The notes under the pieces: model-generated
Databases searched by the model: none
What the model saw: the letters and a program-made list of their open reading frames with translations, nothing else
Told to the model about the DNA's origin: nothing
Source of the DNA: a virus
Virus record (IMG/VR): IMGVR_UViG_3300021138_000062
Location: 1 to 41,350 of that record
Direction: 5' to 3' (one strand)
DNA: 41,350 nt
Shown: positions 5,265 to 13,309 of the stretch, in pieces
Position numbering within the stretch: the stretch's first letter is position 1
Layout of the letters: each line of letters starts with the position of its first letter
Program-made: the position numbers and the translations under genes

Positions 5265-6788
5265 GTGGCAACAAACTTTGGTAAGTTTATTTCGGACGCG
5301 GTTGTTCCACCGTCTGTTGATGCCTTTGGCATTTTAGGTTACCAACCTACTGACCGTCAAAAAGTGTTCCACGAAGCCTCTGCAAAACGCACCGACGCTA
5401 TTTTCTACGGTGGTGCTGCCGGTGGTGGTAAAAGTCGTGCTTTGACGATGGATGCCATTCATAACGCAGCCAACTATCCCGGTATGAAGATTGGTTGTTT
5501 CCGACGCACCTATGGTGAGTTGGAAGAGTCTTTTCTTGCCGAACTTGCCAAGTGCGATTATGCTCAAGCCCTTGGTGCCCGCTGGAACTCAACCAATAAA
5601 GTGTTGAAGTTTCCTAACGGCTCACTGATTAACTTTTCATATGCTGAAAACCTTGTAGACGCCAGCCGTATTCTCGGTGGTGAGTACCAAGCGTTTTATA
5701 TTGATGAGGCTGGCTTGATGCTGTCAGCGGTCATTCAGCAGATTGAAGAGCGTCTTCGTTCTGGTAGCAAACTTGTGCCGGTCATTGGGATTCGCCTCGC
5801 GTCGAACCCCGGTGGCGTGTCGCACAAATACCTGAAAGACCGCTTTGTCAACCCAACAAAGCGCGGCAAGGTGCCTGTGGTCGAAGATGAGAATGGCCGT
5901 TTGGTCGCTTTCATTCCAGCCAAGTCAACCGATAACCCGCATGTTAACGAAGACTACGACAAGATTCTGAACTCCATTCCCGACCCTCAGCGTCGTGCAG
6001 CGATGCGTGACGGTGACTGGGACGCAATGGTTGGTCAGTTCTTTGAGCAATGGTCATACAATAAGCATGTTGTGCGTTCTTTTCCCATCCCGAAAGAATG
6101 GCAACGCTACGCTGGTATTGACTATGGCTATGCTGCCCCCTATGCCTGCGTGTGGGTTGCTGTGGACCAAGACACTCGTGTTTGGGCGTATAGAGAAATC
6201 TATGCCACCAAAATCAACGCTAACGAACAGGCTCAGTTAATTCTTGAGGCTGAACGTAACGCTGGCGAACCAGAAGTTATTCGTGTCGCTGACCCTTCTA
6301 TGTGGGGTCATCGTGGTACGCCAATGTCCATTGCGGACATTTACGGTCTTGAAGGTTGTGGCATTACGCCAGCCGACAATGACCGGATTAACGGCTGGTC
6401 GCGAGTCCACCAATTTTTGAACGATGGACCGGCTTGTGACATTCACAGGGCTGAGGGCTTAAAGACTTGCCCAATGCTTCATGTGTTTGAGGACAAGTGC
6501 CCAATGTTCATCGAAACGATTCCTTCGCTTCCAAGAAGTGCGGTTAAGCCCGACGATGCGGAAACGAAAAATGTGGATGACCACATTCCTGACGCATTGC
6601 GCTATGTGTGCATGGCGGTCGGAACGTACGCCCGTCCTATCATCTATGACGTGGAACCTGCGTTTAAGGTTTCTCTGCCATCCTCAATGGTTGAAGTCCA
6701 AGAAACGAGCCATCAAGAACCTGTGAATGATTTGCCCCTAATGGGTGGTAAGTTTGTTGTTGGGGGCTTCGGAATGTCCCCCTTCTAA
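5265..6788 (+). CDS. terL: Terminase large subunit, 507 aa
   Basis: This is the packaging motor that pumps DNA into the prohead and cuts it. The ATPase domain shows Walker A GGAAGGGKS (49-57), Walker B FYIDEAG (144-150, Asp147 and Glu148) and a following coupling region at LASNPGG (179-185). The nuclease domain shows GIDYG (Asp286), VADPS (Asp343) and DDHIPDAL near 438-445, matching the RNase H-like acidic triad. Length is normal for the family. The GTG start follows the previous stop directly, with only a weak purine stretch upstream, so coupling is likely. The C-terminal ~50 residues are less typical. Confidence 0.95.
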   Translation: MATNFGKFISDAVVPPSVDAFGILGYQPTDRQKVFHEASAKRTDAIFYGGAAGGGKSRALTMDAIHNAANYPGMKIGCFRRTYGELEESFLAELAKCDYAQALGARWNSTNKVLKFPNGSLINFSYAENLVDASRILGGEYQAFYIDEAGLMLSAVIQQIEERLRSGSKLVPVIGIRLASNPGGVSHKYLKDRFVNPTKRGKVPVVEDENGRLVAFIPAKSTDNPHVNEDYDKILNSIPDPQRRAAMRDGDWDAMVGQFFEQWSYNKHVVRSFPIPKEWQRYAGIDYGYAAPYACVWVAVDQDTRVWAYREIYATKINANEQAQLILEAERNAGEPEVIRVADPSMWGHRGTPMSIADIYGLEGCGITPADNDRINGWSRVHQFLNDGPACDIHRAEGLKTCPMLHVFEDKCPMFIETIPSLPRSAVKPDDAETKNVDDHIPDALRYVCMAVGTYARPIIYDVEPAFKVSLPSSMVEVQETSHQEPVNDLPLMGGKFVVGGFGMSPF

Positions 6789-6801
6789 AAAGGATAACCA
6801 A

Positions 6802-8313
6802 GTGGCTATTACATCTTTTAGAGGGGTTCTTGAGGAGGCGTACAACAACGCCAACTCAATTGAAGAAGGTCGGCAAAAGACTTCGCCAAAGCGTTCTGGT
6901 TATGGAACCGGAATCCCAATTGGCGGTTCCTCTGAAGTTAACCCCGGTCAAAACGTTACTGCTGGCACCATTGACCGCCCTACATTTATGGGGCAGTTGC
7001 TTCAGGCTTACCTTGCTTGCCCTTGGTCCTCTGCTTCGATTGACACCATTGCGCGCACCTGCACAGCAGGTGGCCTTGAGGTTATTTACAACACCACGTC
7101 TTATGGACTTGAAAAACCACCGGAGGCAACCTCGGAGGTTAAGAAGGTTCAAGAACTTCTGAGTTATGTCAACCCAAGTGATGACATTCGACAATTGATG
7201 CGTACGGTCATTACCGACCTGCTCATCTTTGGCGATTCGTTCACTGAAGTTGTTTGGGTTATGGGCGAGCCTGTTGCCCTTTACCCGCTTGACCCGACCA
7301 CGATGACTGTCTTGGCCGACGAGCATGGCGTTATCAAGGGGTACGTTCAGCGTACGCCCACAAACCGCACTGCTCGTTTTAAGCCCAATGAAGTTATTCA
7401 TGTTAAGTTTGATTCGCCCGGAGACACGCTGTACGGCGTTTCCCCGACGCAAAAAAACATTCTGCCAATTACCTCATGGTTGTTCACAGCGGCGCTTATC
7501 AAGGAAACCATGAAGCGTGGAGACCCGTTGAGGGCACACGTTGACTGGCCGCTGGCCTTGCCAGAATCCGAGATGAAGCGCTTGCAGCAGCAATACGCTA
7601 TTCGCAACCTCGGCGCTCGTAACATTGGCAACCTTTTTGAGACAAAGGGTGGCGCTGTCGTTACTGAAATGGGAACTAACCAGATTAACAACTGGCTGAA
7701 TACCCTTCAACAGCGTCGTGATGAGATTCTTTCCGGCTACGGTGTGCCACCTTCAAAGGTCGGCGTTATCGAAGCAGGAAACCTTGGCGGTGGAACTGGA
7801 ACCCAGCAGGACAAGACGTTCCGAGTGAACACCTGCGGCCCTATCCAAGAGATTGTTCTTGAAAAGTTTTCGTTTGCGCTGCTTTACCAAGCATACGGTG
7901 TCAAGGACTGGCATTTGAAGTTTGGCGTTGTTGACTGGCGAGATGACGAAGTTATTGAGATGATTCGCGACCAGCGCATCCGCAATGGTTCGTGGACCCT
8001 TAACCGCGCTCGTGCTGACATTGGCGAGCCGCCTGTCGATGGTGGCGATGATGCGGTGCTTATTGACCGACAGAACATGGTTCTTTGGTCAGACCTGAAG
8101 GACTTGTCAACTGCCAACCTTGCGGCAGTTCAGGCAACTGCACAGACCAAGAACGCTATGCAGCCTCCGAACACGGCACCTTCGCCCAACGTTTCTAACA
8201 AGACCAGCAAAAACCCTGACCCCACAAAGTCAAAGGCCGGTCAAGTAGTGACTGCAAAGAAAACGCAGTCATCTTCTAGCAGCGAATCAGTCGAAGAGAG
8301 CGAAGATGAGTGA
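6802..8313 (+). CDS. Portal protein, 503 aa
   Basis: The ring at the capsid vertex through which DNA passes, also the docking site for terminase and neck. The sequence fits the HK97/SPP1-type portal superfamily: helices around LLSYVNPSDDIRQLM, a LLIFGDSFTEVV strand region, the YPLDPTTM clip-like segment, then PNEVIHVKF and DTLYGVSP. The C-terminal ~60 residues are Ser/Lys/Glu-rich and probably disordered. The GTG at 6802 is the start because AAAAAGGA lies upstream and the frame before it lies inside the terminase gene. It overlaps the next small gene by eight bases. Confidence 0.92.
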   Translation: MAITSFRGVLEEAYNNANSIEEGRQKTSPKRSGYGTGIPIGGSSEVNPGQNVTAGTIDRPTFMGQLLQAYLACPWSSASIDTIARTCTAGGLEVIYNTTSYGLEKPPEATSEVKKVQELLSYVNPSDDIRQLMRTVITDLLIFGDSFTEVVWVMGEPVALYPLDPTTMTVLADEHGVIKGYVQRTPTNRTARFKPNEVIHVKFDSPGDTLYGVSPTQKNILPITSWLFTAALIKETMKRGDPLRAHVDWPLALPESEMKRLQQQYAIRNLGARNIGNLFETKGGAVVTEMGTNQINNWLNTLQQRRDEILSGYGVPPSKVGVIEAGNLGGGTGTQQDKTFRVNTCGPIQEIVLEKFSFALLYQAYGVKDWHLKFGVVDWRDDEVIEMIRDQRIRNGSWTLNRARADIGEPPVDGGDDAVLIDRQNMVLWSDLKDLSTANLAAVQATAQTKNAMQPPNTAPSPNVSNKTSKNPDPTKSKAGQVVTAKKTQSSSSSESVEESEDE

Positions 8314-8443
8314 AGAAACTGTTCCCGAAGAGCAACCTATGGGTGACACGATTCAACTTCCTAACGGCACGTTGCAAAACACTCCATTTGGCGGTGTGAC
8401 TGCTGCCAAGGCTGCTGCGCTCATTAAAAAGCAAATTGGCTAA
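8306..8443 (+). CDS. Hypothetical small protein, 45 aa
   Basis: A 45-residue protein with an acidic N-terminus and an Ala/Lys-rich helical C-terminus. The ATG overlaps the end of the portal gene by eight bases, with a purine-rich GAAGAGAGCGAAG before it. The next gene overlaps its stop. Family not recognised. The tight overlaps at both ends, in a genome where this is the rule, support it as a real gene. Confidence 0.5.
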   Translation: MSEETVPEEQPMGDTIQLPNGTLQNTPFGGVTAAKAAALIKKQIG

Positions 8444-8918
8444 CTATTTAGGTCGCGCTGGTGCTTATGCAATGCATAAAGCACACCCTAGGGGACAGCA
8501 AACAGCGGCTCAGATACGGGCAGAGCGCGAAAACTTGATTAGAGCGCGTTTGGCTCGTGGTCAAATGCGACACACAAAGTCAACGCCTTATCATGGTTTG
8601 CGTAAGTCAACTGCAAAGTCCAGAGGGACTGCTGCGGCAGAACGCGTTTACAGGATGCGAGACATTAACAACTACAGAACCCGACCATTGGGTTCTCGCG
8701 TTGTGCGGTATAACGCCAAGGGAAGAATTAAAAAACCTCGTATTCTTGGTGTAAACAAACGATTTGTTGCGCGTGTTGCTCCGGGGCGTTACCTTGGAAG
8801 AACAGCGTGGGGTTCTGCAAGAACTCACAAATTTAAACACAGATTGACAAAACGCCAGCACCGCTTCAAGCAGGTTAAACACTGGAAGCATCACGGCAAG
8901 CGTTATACCCCAAGGTAA
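8436..8918 (+). CDS. Very basic protein, 160 aa
   Basis: By my count there are 29 Arg, 15 Lys and about 10 His but only 4 acidic residues among 160, and the C-terminus is a run of Lys/His/Arg clusters (HRFKQVKHWKHHGKRY). Such a protein should bind DNA or RNA strongly, for example as an internal head protein or a packaging aid. The TTG at 8436 overlaps the previous stop, with AAAAAG upstream; an ATG at 8472 is the alternative. Family not recognised. It lies between the portal and protease genes, so a head role is the most likely. Confidence 0.65.
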   Translation: MANYLGRAGAYAMHKAHPRGQQTAAQIRAERENLIRARLARGQMRHTKSTPYHGLRKSTAKSRGTAAAERVYRMRDINNYRTRPLGSRVVRYNAKGRIKKPRILGVNKRFVARVAPGRYLGRTAWGSARTHKFKHRLTKRQHRFKQVKHWKHHGKRYTPR

Positions 8919-8927
8919 TTACTCATT

Positions 8928-11306
8928 ATGGCAGATTCTTTTTCACCACCAGAACAAGTTCGGAAAAACGCTGCTCGTTCACTTGAGTTGCGCAAGGAAC
9001 ACAATCGCGGTATGACCGCCGTTGGCGTTGCTCGTGCTAGGGATTTGTCGGGTGGCAAGAATATTTCAGCCGACACCATTAAGCGCATGCACTCATACTT
9101 TGCCCGTCACGAAGTTGACAAAAAGGGTAAAGACTGGGCTAATCAATCCAATCCTTCTGCTGGCTACATTGCGTGGCTCGGTTGGGGTGGAGATGCTGGA
9201 CGCTCTTGGGTCAATGGAATTATGAAGAAGTTAGAAGCCAAAGAATCTCAGGAGACTGTTGAAAGCATGAATTCTACAAAGGCTGCAACCGTCCGTGGTA
9301 TTTTTCTTCGTCCCGGCATTTCCAAGAACCGTCGCTTGTACACCAAGGAAAACATTGGCAAGGCTGTTGAAAGGATGCAAGAGGCCCTTAAGGGTAACTC
9401 TGGCCTTCCTATCAACATGGCAACAAGTCACGGAGCCGCCTTTGATGACGATGCACTGTCCACTGTCGGTCGCGTAACTAACGTTTATCAACTGCCCGAT
9501 GGTTCGGCTGGTTTTGAAGCAGACATTGCGAATACTTCGCATGGTCGCGATATCGCCAACCTCGCAGTCGGTGGTTTTATCAAGGGCGTTTCCATTCGCG
9601 GCCAGTGGCTCGGAAATGTTGACACGGTGACTACCGATGATGGCAAAGAGGCTGTGACCGCCGATGACCTTGGCATTAACGGCATTGATTTCACTCACAG
9701 CCCCGGCGTTGACGGTGCCGAAATTATTAATGCAAGTCTTGCCGAGTCGGCAAATTCAGACACATCGTTGATTTTTGAATCTGTTTCAGAAGTGCAAGTT
9801 ATTGAATCTGCACACGACGAGCAAATTATTGCTGATGCCGTTGAGAACGCAGTTCAGTCTGCGCTTGAGGCAATCTTTGAGAAAGATGCAGCAAAGCCTT
9901 ACGGTGACGTTCAATACGCCGACCCCGGTTATCAGGCTGACAAGAAAAAGCGTTACCCGATTGACACAGCCAAACATGCTCGCGCTGCGTGGTCTTACAT
10001 CAATCAGGCAGACAACGCTGGCCTTTACACTGCGGCGCAATTGAAGCGAATCAAATCGCGAATCAAGTCTGCCGCTAAGAAATTTGGTATCAACATTGTT
10101 GGCGAGCATGATTCGCTTGCTCAAGAAATTCAAGATGTTCTTGAGGCTTATGCATCAATTACTCTTGACAATGATATGGACAGTATCCACATCAGCGGTT
10201 ATGCAATTGACCCTCACCAGTTGAAGATGGTTGCAAACCGAGTTGCGTTTGGCGCTATTGCTGCCATGCATGCAATTGACCCTGATGATGACGGAGATAT
10301 TTACCTCTCCAAGCCGGATTGGTCTCACGTTGATGACACTGGTGATGCCGGAGGAATGGGACCAGAGGATGAAGAAATGATGAGTTCGCAACCAGCCATG
10401 ACAAAAGAGTGCAGCGAATGCGGTGGCCTTGCCCCGGAAAGTTCAGCCTACTGCCATGAGTGCGGAGCGATGTTGCCGGAATCTACGGATGACAACAACA
10501 TGGAGGACGCTTGCTGCGGCGAGTGTGGCGCTTCTCCGATGGAGGGAGCAGCCCACTGCCACATGTGCGGCGCTCAACTGCCGGAAGCGGTGTCAAAAAA
10601 TGCTATTGGCTGCACAACTTGTGGCGAAATGGCTCCAAAAGATGCAATGTATTGCCCCACCTGTGGGGACCCCGTACCACAGGCCGAGTCGCAGGACACG
10701 GCCTCTAACCAGACCAAGGAGGAAGTCACAGTGAGTGACAACCAAACTGCTGCTGAGGCTTCTGCCGAAGAGTCGGTGGAGACACCTGCCATTCGTAGCA
10801 TGACCGATGCAGACCTTCAAGTGCTTGCAGGCTTCATTGTCGCTGCAAGCAAGCCAACCGAAAATGCTCCCGAAGAGGAAGAGGCCGAAGTCGCCCCTGA
10901 CGCTAAAGTTGAGGCTCCTGCCGACGCTGACGCTGAGGTTGCCGATGAGGCTCCTGCCGCTGAGGAGTCCAATATCTCTAAGGAGAATGAAGTGAGTGAG
11001 AACCTTTTCACTGCTGAACAAGTTGCCGAAATGGTGACCAAGGCTGCTACCGAAGCCGCCAAGGCCGCTGTTGAAGCCGCTAAGGCCGACGCCGTTGAGG
11101 CGTATCGTTCCGGCAGCATTACTCGTAAGGGCCTCGTTAATGAGTCAACTGGTTTCGATGCGTCGGAACTGCTTGAGTCAGATGAGATTGACCCCAATTT
11201 GCTTGCTGAGATGAACTCATCCCAGTTCCGCAAAATCCAAACCGAGATTTGGGGTTCCACCCCGTTCTTCGCAGCAAAGTTCGCTCAAGCCGACCGCGGC
11301 TACTGA
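8928..11306 (+). CDS. Composite prohead protease, zinc-ribbon and scaffold-like protein, 792 aa
   Basis: Residues 1-103 hold a helical domain with RMHSYFARHEVD and WGGDAGRSW. Residues 114-270 look like a herpesvirus-assemblin-type prohead protease, with a likely catalytic His168 (MATSHGA) and Ser222 (KGVSIRG). Residues 325-388 match DUF6582 (YGDVQYADPGY, then RYPIDTAKHARAAWSYI). Residues 495-579 hold three four-Cys zinc ribbons (Cys495/498/509/512, 530/533/544/547, 562/565/576/579). Residues 600-792 are acidic, Ala/Glu-rich and coiled-coil-like, as in scaffolds, and end in a Phe/Trp-containing segment. It would guide capsid assembly and cut the scaffold. In-frame internal starts with strong ribosome-binding sites lie at 10731 and 10992. 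The ATG at 8928 has only weak purines upstream. Confidence 0.8.
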   Translation: MADSFSPPEQVRKNAARSLELRKEHNRGMTAVGVARARDLSGGKNISADTIKRMHSYFARHEVDKKGKDWANQSNPSAGYIAWLGWGGDAGRSWVNGIMKKLEAKESQETVESMNSTKAATVRGIFLRPGISKNRRLYTKENIGKAVERMQEALKGNSGLPINMATSHGAAFDDDALSTVGRVTNVYQLPDGSAGFEADIANTSHGRDIANLAVGGFIKGVSIRGQWLGNVDTVTTDDGKEAVTADDLGINGIDFTHSPGVDGAEIINASLAESANSDTSLIFESVSEVQVIESAHDEQIIADAVENAVQSALEAIFEKDAAKPYGDVQYADPGYQADKKKRYPIDTAKHARAAWSYINQADNAGLYTAAQLKRIKSRIKSAAKKFGINIVGEHDSLAQEIQDVLEAYASITLDNDMDSIHISGYAIDPHQLKMVANRVAFGAIAAMHAIDPDDDGDIYLSKPDWSHVDDTGDAGGMGPEDEEMMSSQPAMTKECSECGGLAPESSAYCHECGAMLPESTDDNNMEDACCGECGASPMEGAAHCHMCGAQLPEAVSKNAIGCTTCGEMAPKDAMYCPTCGDPVPQAESQDTASNQTKEEVTVSDNQTAAEASAEESVETPAIRSMTDADLQVLAGFIVAASKPTENAPEEEEAEVAPDAKVEAPADADAEVADEAPAAEESNISKENEVSENLFTAEQVAEMVTKAATEAAKAAVEAAKADAVEAYRSGSITRKGLVNESTGFDASELLESDEIDPNLLAEMNSSQFRKIQTEIWGSTPFFAAKFAQADRGY
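10716..10733 (+). promoter_or_regulatory. Internal ribosome-binding site and GTG start (nested scaffold, 191 aa)
   Basis: AAGGAGG (10716-10722) lies eight bases before an in-frame GTG (10731). Translation from here would give the last 191 residues of the 792-residue protein (ends 11306), which are acidic and coiled-coil-like. The zinc ribbons end just upstream, so the start falls at a domain border. Nested scaffold genes are known in lambda (Nu3 within C). Confidence 0.6.
10980..10994 (+). promoter_or_regulatory. Second internal ribosome-binding site and GTG start (104 aa)
   Basis: AAGGAG (10980-10985) lies six bases before an in-frame GTG (10992), giving a 104-residue product ending at 11306. 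It begins VSENLFTAEQV and contains the Ala/Lys-rich coiled-coil segment and the C-terminal end. Confidence 0.45.
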
Positions 11307-11337
11307 GCCTAATCCTACCTATTAAGGAGAAATAAGA

Positions 11338-12933
11338 ATGTCTTCCGACCTTCAAGAAGCCCTTTTGACCGCTGGTGGCGCAGCCGCCCTCGTTGCTAAG
11401 CACATTGACCCTGTGCTGCTTGAGTACCAGCGTCGTTACGCGCCCCTCGTGCGCGCCCTCCCGTCCGTCAAGTGGGGTAGCACAGTTTACTACTTCAACA
11501 AGCGTACGACACTTCCTCAGGGTGGTTTCGTGACCGATGGTGGCGCTCGCCCTGTCTCGTCATCGAACTACGCGCAGGAGAACTACCAGATTCGCCTGCT
11601 TCAGAGCGTTGGCGCTGTGACTGGTTACGCTCAGGCTGTGACCGCCGACCTCATCTCGGACCTTCGTGCCCGTGAAATTGAGGGTGCTGCTCGCGGCCTG
11701 TACTGGGACGTTGAAAATGCCCTTATTTGGGGTGCAGAGGCTCCGACCAGCGCTGGTCCGTACCCACAGTTTGATGGCCTTGACGTTATCTGCTCGCAGT
11801 TCTCGTCCTCCAACACTGGTGGCCCTTCGCAGGGTATCGGTGGCGGTACAATTGACAACTACAGCGGCGCACAGGGCACATCGGGCAACGGTTGGGCTGC
11901 TCCCAACTACAACCCTTGGACCGATGGCGTTGACCAGAACTGCATTGACAACGGCGGCAACTACCTCGCCCTTGGTTCCCTCGATGCCGTGATTGACATG
12001 GTTGAGTCCAACGTGGCCGAGCCTGTCGAAAACGACGAGTGGATGTTCCTCATGTCCCCTTCGGCCACCAGCCGCCTGTCGCAGTTGCTCATCAACCAGC
12101 AGCGCTTTGTTGACAAGGTTGAGATTGCTCCGGGTCTCATTGTGCAGACCTACCGTGGCATTCCGATTGTCAAGTCCTCGTTCCTCTCGCCGCGTACCAA
12201 CGCAATGAGCGCCATCACAACTGCTACCGCCACCACTGGTGGAGTGCTTGCTGCTGGTTACTACTGGTACAAGGTTTCCGCTGTTGTGGCGCGCTTTGGT
12301 GAGACTCAAGCAACTGCTCCGACTGTTGCTGGAAACACCAACATCTACCAGCAGACCACTGGTTCGACCAGCACCATCACGGTGTCGTTCACGCCTCCGA
12401 CCGGCCCTGAAGGCGCTCAGGCTACGCACTACAAGGTGTACAAGGCTTTCACAGCCACTTCCACACCTCCTGCGGCCAACGCCAACTGGAGCCTTGCTGG
12501 TATGGTGGATGCCAACTACTTCGGTAGCGGCGGTGTTTCCTACGCCACGACTCAGTTCGTGGACAATGGAAACGCTCTGGTCGCAGGCAACGGAACCAAC
12601 GCCATCTCTTCGGCTCCGACCTCGTACTACTACGCCAACACCAACATGCACCCTCTCACCAGCAACGGTGAGCAGAGCCTGTACCTCATGTCGCGTGACC
12701 CGAACTACATCGTTCGTCCGTACGTCCGTGAGATGCAGCCGGTCAACGTGTACCCGACCACTTCCTCGCCTGACAGCCTGCCCTTCGCCTTCGTGGCGGA
12801 CACCACGCTGGCCGTTCGTGCGCCGAAGTACATCGGTCGTTTGGCTAACTTCATCGGTTCGCTGGACCGCACTGCTCGTAACGGTGTCCTCCCGACAACC
12901 ACCAGTTACACCCCTAACTACATCGTTGACTAA
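11338..12933 (+). CDS. Major capsid protein with inserted Ig/FN3-like domain, 531 aa
   Basis: Forms the capsid shell. The N-terminal part (about 25-130, with HIDPVLLEYQRRYAPLVR and a Tyr/Phe-rich E-loop-like stretch) and the C-terminal part (about 440-531, with PYVREMQPV and ADTTLAVRAPKYI) fit an HK97-fold capsid protein. Between them, about residues 290-435, lies a Thr/Ala/Gly-rich beta segment with GYYWYKVSAV and ATHYKVYKA, typical of an Ig- or fibronectin-III-like domain. The ATG has TAAGGAG upstream. Codon choice here is visibly more GC-ending than in neighbours (ctc, gcc, acc), as expected of a highly expressed gene. It follows the protease/scaffold gene and is followed by a long hairpin. 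Confidence 0.93.
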   Translation: MSSDLQEALLTAGGAAALVAKHIDPVLLEYQRRYAPLVRALPSVKWGSTVYYFNKRTTLPQGGFVTDGGARPVSSSNYAQENYQIRLLQSVGAVTGYAQAVTADLISDLRAREIEGAARGLYWDVENALIWGAEAPTSAGPYPQFDGLDVICSQFSSSNTGGPSQGIGGGTIDNYSGAQGTSGNGWAAPNYNPWTDGVDQNCIDNGGNYLALGSLDAVIDMVESNVAEPVENDEWMFLMSPSATSRLSQLLINQQRFVDKVEIAPGLIVQTYRGIPIVKSSFLSPRTNAMSAITTATATTGGVLAAGYYWYKVSAVVARFGETQATAPTVAGNTNIYQQTTGSTSTITVSFTPPTGPEGAQATHYKVYKAFTATSTPPAANANWSLAGMVDANYFGSGGVSYATTQFVDNGNALVAGNGTNAISSAPTSYYYANTNMHPLTSNGEQSLYLMSRDPNYIVRPYVREMQPVNVYPTTSSPDSLPFAFVADTTLAVRAPKYIGRLANFIGSLDRTARNGVLPTTTSYTPNYIVD

Positions 12934-12955
12934 AACGTTGTAGTGCCCTTCTAGC

Positions 12956-12997
12956 GGAGGGTAGCCGGTTCCCTCGTTCCTCCACCGGCTACCCTCC
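12956..12997 (+). terminator. Long hairpin after the capsid gene
   Basis: The arms GGAGGGTAGCCGG (12956-12968) and CCGGCTACCCTCC (12985-12997) pair perfectly over 13 bases with a 16-base loop. No T-run follows, so it is not a textbook intrinsic terminator. It could stop part of the transcription, or protect the 3' end of the capsid message from nucleases. Confidence 0.6.
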
Positions 12998-13028
12998 CTA
13001 GTTCCCCTCCCGCAAGAAAGGCTTTACT

Positions 13029-13304
13029 GTGAATTATTTTGTTGCTAAAACAGAGGCAGGCGGTTCTGCCGGTCTTGTTTGGGAATCCGCTGGACCGGCT
13101 GGGGCCATTGAGGTTGAAAATGACCTTGCCCAGCGTCTTGTAGCAAATTTTCCCGGCACGTTTTATTTTGTTGATGCCCCTCCTGCGAAGGAGCCTGCTG
13201 TCAAAAAAACACCGGCTAAAGCAAAAGAATCTGAGCCTGAGCCGGTCGCTGATTTGACCGATGCTTTGGACGCTGCTTCTGCCATCAAAAGTCGCAAAAA
13301 GTAG
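13029..13304 (+). CDS. Hypothetical small protein with charged tail, 91 aa
   Basis: Residues 1-50 may form a small beta-rich domain (with FPGTFYFVD). Residues 52-91 are Pro, Ala, Lys and Glu-rich and probably disordered. It resembles in layout the 85-residue protein at 15645-15902 (small folded start, then a tail of Ala, Pro, Lys and Glu), though I see no clear alignment. The GTG has GAAAGG upstream. Between capsid and connector genes, a head-decoration or head-completion role is possible. Confidence 0.6.
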   Translation: MNYFVAKTEAGGSAGLVWESAGPAGAIEVENDLAQRLVANFPGTFYFVDAPPAKEPAVKKTPAKAKESEPEPVADLTDALDAASAIKSRKK

Positions 13305-13309
13305 GCAAC

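Noticed and set aside
8928-9240. Separate gene for the N-terminal RMHSYFARHEVD domain
   Set aside because: The frame runs on without a stop into the protease domain. The ATG at the domain border (residue 114) has an AGGAG 12 bases away, too far to be sure.
11560-12651. Long open frame of 363 codons on the minus strand across the capsid gene
   Set aside because: It lies antisense to a clear capsid gene with strong codon bias. Such bias opens the opposite strand by chance. There is no ribosome-binding site and the composition is unlike a real protein.
12239-12943. Open frame of 234 codons in another plus-strand frame of the capsid gene
   Set aside because: Its product is rich in Arg, Leu, Thr and Ser without pattern, a typical shadow of GC-ending codons. 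No start signal.
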